This document shows positions 4,709 to 7,735 of a DNA stretch of 7,735 nucleotides, one piece after another (position 1 is the stretch's first letter; the number at the start of each line of letters is the position of its first letter). Made by a program: the position numbers and the translations under genes. The notes beneath the pieces were generated by a model, which made no database searches, was not told the DNA's origin, and worked only from the letters and a program-made list of their open reading frames with translations. The DNA is taken from the NCBI GenBank assembly GCA_040006575.1, contig JBDTWS010000171.1:1-7735 (forward strand), in the 5' to 3' direction. Origin of the DNA: UKL13-2 sp040006575. GTDB taxonomy: Bacteria; Pseudomonadota; Gammaproteobacteria; Burkholderiales; Usitatibacteraceae.

Positions 4709-5500
4709 ATGCAGAAATTTCTATCCATCGAACACGTCGGCATGGAATTCGAAACCAAGCGCGGGCGCTTTGAAGCGTTGCGCGACGTGAACCTGCATAT
4801 CCAGCAGGGCGAATTTGTCAGCCTCATCGGCCATTCGGGCTGCGGAAAATCGACGCTGCTCAACATGATCGCGGGATTGTTGTACCCGACCATGGGCGGG
4901 GTGATCCTGGGTAACCGCGAAGTGAAAGGCGCAGGCACCGATCGCGCGGTCGTATTCCAGAATCATTCGCTGCTGCCGTGGCTGACCTGCTTTGACAATG
5001 TGTACCTGGCGGTCGAACGCGTTTTTGCCGAAACCGAAAGCAAGGCGCAGCTGAAGGAGCGTACCCACGCTGCACTCAAGCTGGTGGGCCTGGCGCACGC
5101 TGAGCAGAAACATCCCAACGAAATATCCGGCGGCATGAAGCAGCGCGTCGGCATTGCGCGCGCCATCGCCATGCAGCCGAAAGTTCTGCTGCTCGACGAG
5201 CCATTCGGTGCACTCGATGCGCTCACGCGCGCCAAGCTGCAGGATGAGCTGATGGGCATCGTCGCCGAAATCAAAAGTACGGTGGTGATGGTGACGCATG
5301 ATGTCGATGAGGCGGTGCTGTTGTCCGACCGCATCGTGATGATGACCAACGGGCCCGCAGCGACTATCGGCGATATTGTCACCGTGACATTGGAACGCCC
5401 GCGCGATCGCCTCAAGCTGCTGGCCGATCCGGTCTATCTCAATTGCCGCCGGCAGGTGCTGGAATTCCTGTACCAGAAGCAATTGCGCGCAGCTGCCTGA
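4709..5500 (+). CDS. nrtD: NrtD, nitrate ABC transporter ATPase
   Basis: A 263-residue cytoplasmic ABC ATPase that powers nitrate uptake as a dimer bound to NrtB. All motifs are intact: Walker A GHSGCGKST (41-49), Q-loop Gln84 (VFQNHSLLPW), signature SGGMKQ (140-145), Walker B VLLLDE (159-164, catalytic Glu164), D-loop Asp170 and switch His197 (VMVTHDVDEA). The LLPWLTCFDNV segment is characteristic of the nitrate/sulfonate/taurine ATPase group. The start ATG 4709 has AAGGAG (4696-4701) seven bases upstream and is 22 bases after the nrtB stop. Cyanobacteria use two ATPases, NrtC (with a fused regulatory NrtA-like domain) and NrtD. Here only the short form is present, so a homodimer is expected, as in other proteobacterial systems. 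The symbol nasD is used for the same protein in Klebsiella. Confidence 0.93.
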   Translation: MQKFLSIEHVGMEFETKRGRFEALRDVNLHIQQGEFVSLIGHSGCGKSTLLNMIAGLLYPTMGGVILGNREVKGAGTDRAVVFQNHSLLPWLTCFDNVYLAVERVFAETESKAQLKERTHAALKLVGLAHAEQKHPNEISGGMKQRVGIARAIAMQPKVLLLDEPFGALDALTRAKLQDELMGIVAEIKSTVVMVTHDVDEAVLLSDRIVMMTNGPAATIGDIVTVTLERPRDRLKLLADPVYLNCRRQVLEFLYQKQLRAAA

Positions 5501-5503
5501 TTC

Positions 5504-7735
5504 ATGTCTTCCCCGCTGTTCGTGCCGCTTGTCCCTATTTCTTCTTCGAGGAACGCGACAGGCGATGCACGTGAAACCCGCAGCACCTGCCCCTACTGCG
5601 GGGTGGGTTGTGGCGTGATCATCGAGAGCGTGGGTGATGCGATTTCCGGCGTGCGTGGTGACCCCGCACATCCGGCCAACTTCGGAAAACTCTGCAGCAA
5701 GGGATCAACGTTGCATCTCGGCCTGGACCCAAAGGCGCGTGTCACGCATCCGGAAATGCGCGCGTCGCGAAACGCACCAAGGCTACGCGCCACCTGGGAC
5801 GAATCGCTCGACGGCATTGCGGAAAAATTCGCCTCGACCATCCAGGCGCATGGCCCCGACAGCGTCGCGTTCTATATCTCTGGACAATTCCTCACTGAGG
5901 ACTACTACGTCTTCAACAAACTGGCCAAGGGTCTTATCGGCACCAACAACGTCGACACCAACTCGCGCCTGTGCATGAGCAGCGCGGTCGCGGGATACAA
6001 GGCCACGCTGGGGGCAGACGCGCCGCCATGCTCGTACGAAGACATCGATCACGCCGACTGCATTTTCATTGTCGGATCGAACACCGCATTCGCGCATCCG
6101 ATCCTGTTCCGTCGCATCGAGGCTGCCAAGGAAAAGAATCCCGCCTTGAAAATTATCGTCGCCGATCCGCGTCGTACGGACACCGCCGAAATTGCCGATT
6201 TGTTTTTGCAGATCACGCCGGGCAGCGATGTCGCGCTGTTCCATGGCCTGCTGCACTTGATGATTGAAGCGGGGAATGTTGATCGTGATTTCATCGCTGC
6301 GCACACCGAAAATTTTGAGGCACTGGAAAAGTCCGTAGCCGCATATTCGCCGGACAAAGTGTCCAGCTGGTGCGGCGTTCCAGCCGAAATGCTTCGCGAA
6401 TCCGCGTCGATGCTGGGGTCTGCTCCTCGCGTGCTCTCTTTGTATTGCCAGGGATTGAATCAAAGCATCCGCGGTACCGACAAGAACGCAGCACTCATCA
6501 ACCTGCACCTGGCCACCGGAAAAATCGGCAAACCGGGTTGTGGTCCGTTCTCGCTGACCGGCCAGCCCAATGCCATGGGCGGACGCGAAGTAGGCGGGAT
6601 GGCCAACCTGCTTTCTGCGCATCGCGATCTTGCCGATGCCGAGCATCGCGCCGAGGTCGCCGCACTTTGGGGAATCGACGACGTGCCCGCAACCCCCGGA
6701 AAAACGGCGGTGGAAATATTCGAAAGCGCCGCACGCGGCGACATCAAATGCATCTGGATGGCCTGCACCAACCCCGCGCAATCGATGCCCGACCAGAACC
6801 TGGTGCGCGCCGCACTTGAAACGGCGGAGATGGTTGTCGTGCAGGAATGTTTCGCCGACGTGGACAGCGTCAACTACGCCGATGTATTGTTGCCTGCCAG
6901 CACCTGGGGTGAGAAGGACGGCACCGTCACCAATTCCGAACGGCGCATCACCCGCGTGCGCGGAGCCGTTGCTGCACCGGGTGAGGCGAAGCATGACTGG
7001 CAGATTGCGATTGAGTTCGCTTACCGGCTGGGGGGAAAACTCGGGCGCACACCATCTGAAGTGCAGGCGCTATTTCCGTACTCGAATGCCGAGCAGGTAT
7101 GGAACGAGCACCGCGAATCGACACGAGGGCGCGATCTCGATATCACCGGTATGAGCTATTCAATGCTGGAAGACGCGCCGCAACAATGGCCGTTGCTGCC
7201 GGGCGAGAGCGTGGGCAAGGTAAGGTTGTATGCGGACGGCGTGTTCCCCACCGCGAACGGCCGGGCCCATTTCCATCCCTGCGAATTTACGCCGGAGACG
7301 GCAACCGCCGAAGTCCCGCATGATCTTTTTCCGCTGCGTCTCACTACCGGCCGCCTGCGTGATCAATGGCACGGCATGTCGCGCACCGGGCTGGTGCCGC
7401 AACTGTGGAGCCACGCGGAAGAGCCAATGCTGGGACTGCACGCAGCCGATCTCACCACGCGCGACTTGAAGGCGGGAGACGTCGCGCGCATCAGCACGCG
7501 TCGTGGCGCGATGAACGTGCGCGTCACGGAAAGCACCGAAGTCGCACCCGGCACGGTCTACCTGCCGATGCACTGGGGCAGCCAGTTCATGAGCGGCGGC
7601 GGCATCAACATTCTCACCACCGGCGCGTTTGATGCCGTGTCGAAACAGCCTGAACTGAAACACGCCGCCGTGCAGGTCGCCGCATTGCCGGTCACCTGGA
7701 AAATGCTGGCGATGCGAACGGTGGGTGATGCGATC
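5504..7735 (+). CDS. nasA: NasA, assimilatory nitrate reductase catalytic subunit (3' end outside window)
   Basis: An open frame of 744 codons with no stop before the window ends. It encodes a cytoplasmic molybdopterin (bis-MGD) oxidoreductase that reduces nitrate to nitrite. The N-terminal [4Fe-4S] site is CPYCGVGC plus a distant CSKG: Cys29, Cys32, Cys36 and Cys64, with Lys66 after it. NSRLCMSSAVAGYK supplies the molybdenum ligand Cys157 and is typical of NasA/NarB. CQGLNQSIRGTDKN (about 315) and GQPNAMGGREVGG are also hallmark segments. The dinucleotide-binding domain starts near residue 607 (RLTTGRLRDQWHGMSRTG) and includes PMHWGSQF near 687. No Tat signal is present, so it is not the periplasmic NapA. 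NasA proteins often run to about 900 residues with a C-terminal [2Fe-2S] domain; whether that exists here cannot be seen. ATG 5504 lies three bases after the nrtD stop with no good Shine-Dalgarno sequence, so translation may be coupled. Confidence 0.93.
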   Translation, partial: MSSPLFVPLVPISSSRNATGDARETRSTCPYCGVGCGVIIESVGDAISGVRGDPAHPANFGKLCSKGSTLHLGLDPKARVTHPEMRASRNAPRLRATWDESLDGIAEKFASTIQAHGPDSVAFYISGQFLTEDYYVFNKLAKGLIGTNNVDTNSRLCMSSAVAGYKATLGADAPPCSYEDIDHADCIFIVGSNTAFAHPILFRRIEAAKEKNPALKIIVADPRRTDTAEIADLFLQITPGSDVALFHGLLHLMIEAGNVDRDFIAAHTENFEALEKSVAAYSPDKVSSWCGVPAEMLRESASMLGSAPRVLSLYCQGLNQSIRGTDKNAALINLHLATGKIGKPGCGPFSLTGQPNAMGGREVGGMANLLSAHRDLADAEHRAEVAALWGIDDVPATPGKTAVEIFESAARGDIKCIWMACTNPAQSMPDQNLVRAALETAEMVVVQECFADVDSVNYADVLLPASTWGEKDGTVTNSERRITRVRGAVAAPGEAKHDWQIAIEFAYRLGGKLGRTPSEVQALFPYSNAEQVWNEHRESTRGRDLDITGMSYSMLEDAPQQWPLLPGESVGKVRLYADGVFPTANGRAHFHPCEFTPETATAEVPHDLFPLRLTTGRLRDQWHGMSRTGLVPQLWSHAEEPMLGLHAADLTTRDLKAGDVARISTRRGAMNVRVTESTEVAPGTVYLPMHWGSQFMSGGGINILTTGAFDAVSKQPELKHAAVQVAALPVTWKMLAMRTVGDAI

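Noticed and set aside
4721..5671. Minus-strand open frame of 316 codons
   Set aside because: It is antisense to nrtD, which has every ABC ATPase motif; His/Gln-rich shadow.
5783..6994. Minus-strand open frame of 403 codons
   Set aside because: It is antisense to nasA, whose cofactor motifs are intact; no independent support.
5504..7735. Formate dehydrogenase or periplasmic NapA as the identity of the last gene
   Set aside because: RLCMSSAVAGYK and CQGLNQSIRGTDKN fit NasA/NarB, no Tat signal is present, and the gene follows a nitrate transporter and NasT.
1..7735. CRISPR array, tRNA, rRNA, insertion sequence or phage genes
   Set aside because: No regularly spaced repeats, terminal inverted repeats, transposase, integrase or structured RNA genes were seen.

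Overview
The window is a nitrate-assimilation locus from a Gram-negative bacterium. It is GC-rich and carries two sigma-54-type promoters, a proteobacterial-style NasT, and a nitrate ABC transporter whose binding protein has a Tat signal and no lipobox. Together these suggest a proteobacterium, most likely a betaproteobacterium. No rRNA or other marker is present, so the taxonomic call is weak.

Left part (1-1324): a compact A-stem-T terminator lies at 23-51. Two minus-strand genes follow: an unrecognised membrane-anchored protein (146-856) and a short CbiX/SirB-type sirohydrochlorin chelatase (935-1324). The chelatase fits the locus because assimilatory nitrite reductase needs siroheme.

Middle (1325-2405): divergently from the chelatase lies nasT (1435-2031), an ANTAR-domain RNA-binding antiterminator, preceded by a near-consensus sigma-54 promoter. 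The 374-base gap between nasT and nrtA holds a complete regulatory relay. First comes an imperfect NtrC-like inverted repeat, then a second sigma-54 promoter (2206-2221). Immediately downstream of the predicted transcription start sit two small hairpins with six-base loops that resemble the ANTAR target. The 3' arm of the second hairpin is part of the 5' arm of a long intrinsic terminator ending in eight Ts. The two folds are mutually exclusive, as expected for NasT-controlled antitermination.

Right part (2406-7735): the operon nrtA (periplasmic binding protein), nrtB (permease), nrtD (ATPase) and nasA (molybdopterin nitrate reductase). The last gene is open from 5504 to the right edge of the window, 744 codons without a stop. 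No nasS, nrtC or nirBD is visible.

Working model: nitrogen limitation (NtrC/sigma-54) switches on nasT and the operon promoter. Nitrate, through NasT, then releases transcription past the leader terminator. NrtABD imports nitrate, NasA reduces it to nitrite, and the chelatase supports siroheme supply for a nitrite reductase encoded elsewhere. The components belong to known families. The most useful observation is the intact leader and the two sigma-54 sites that link its parts.
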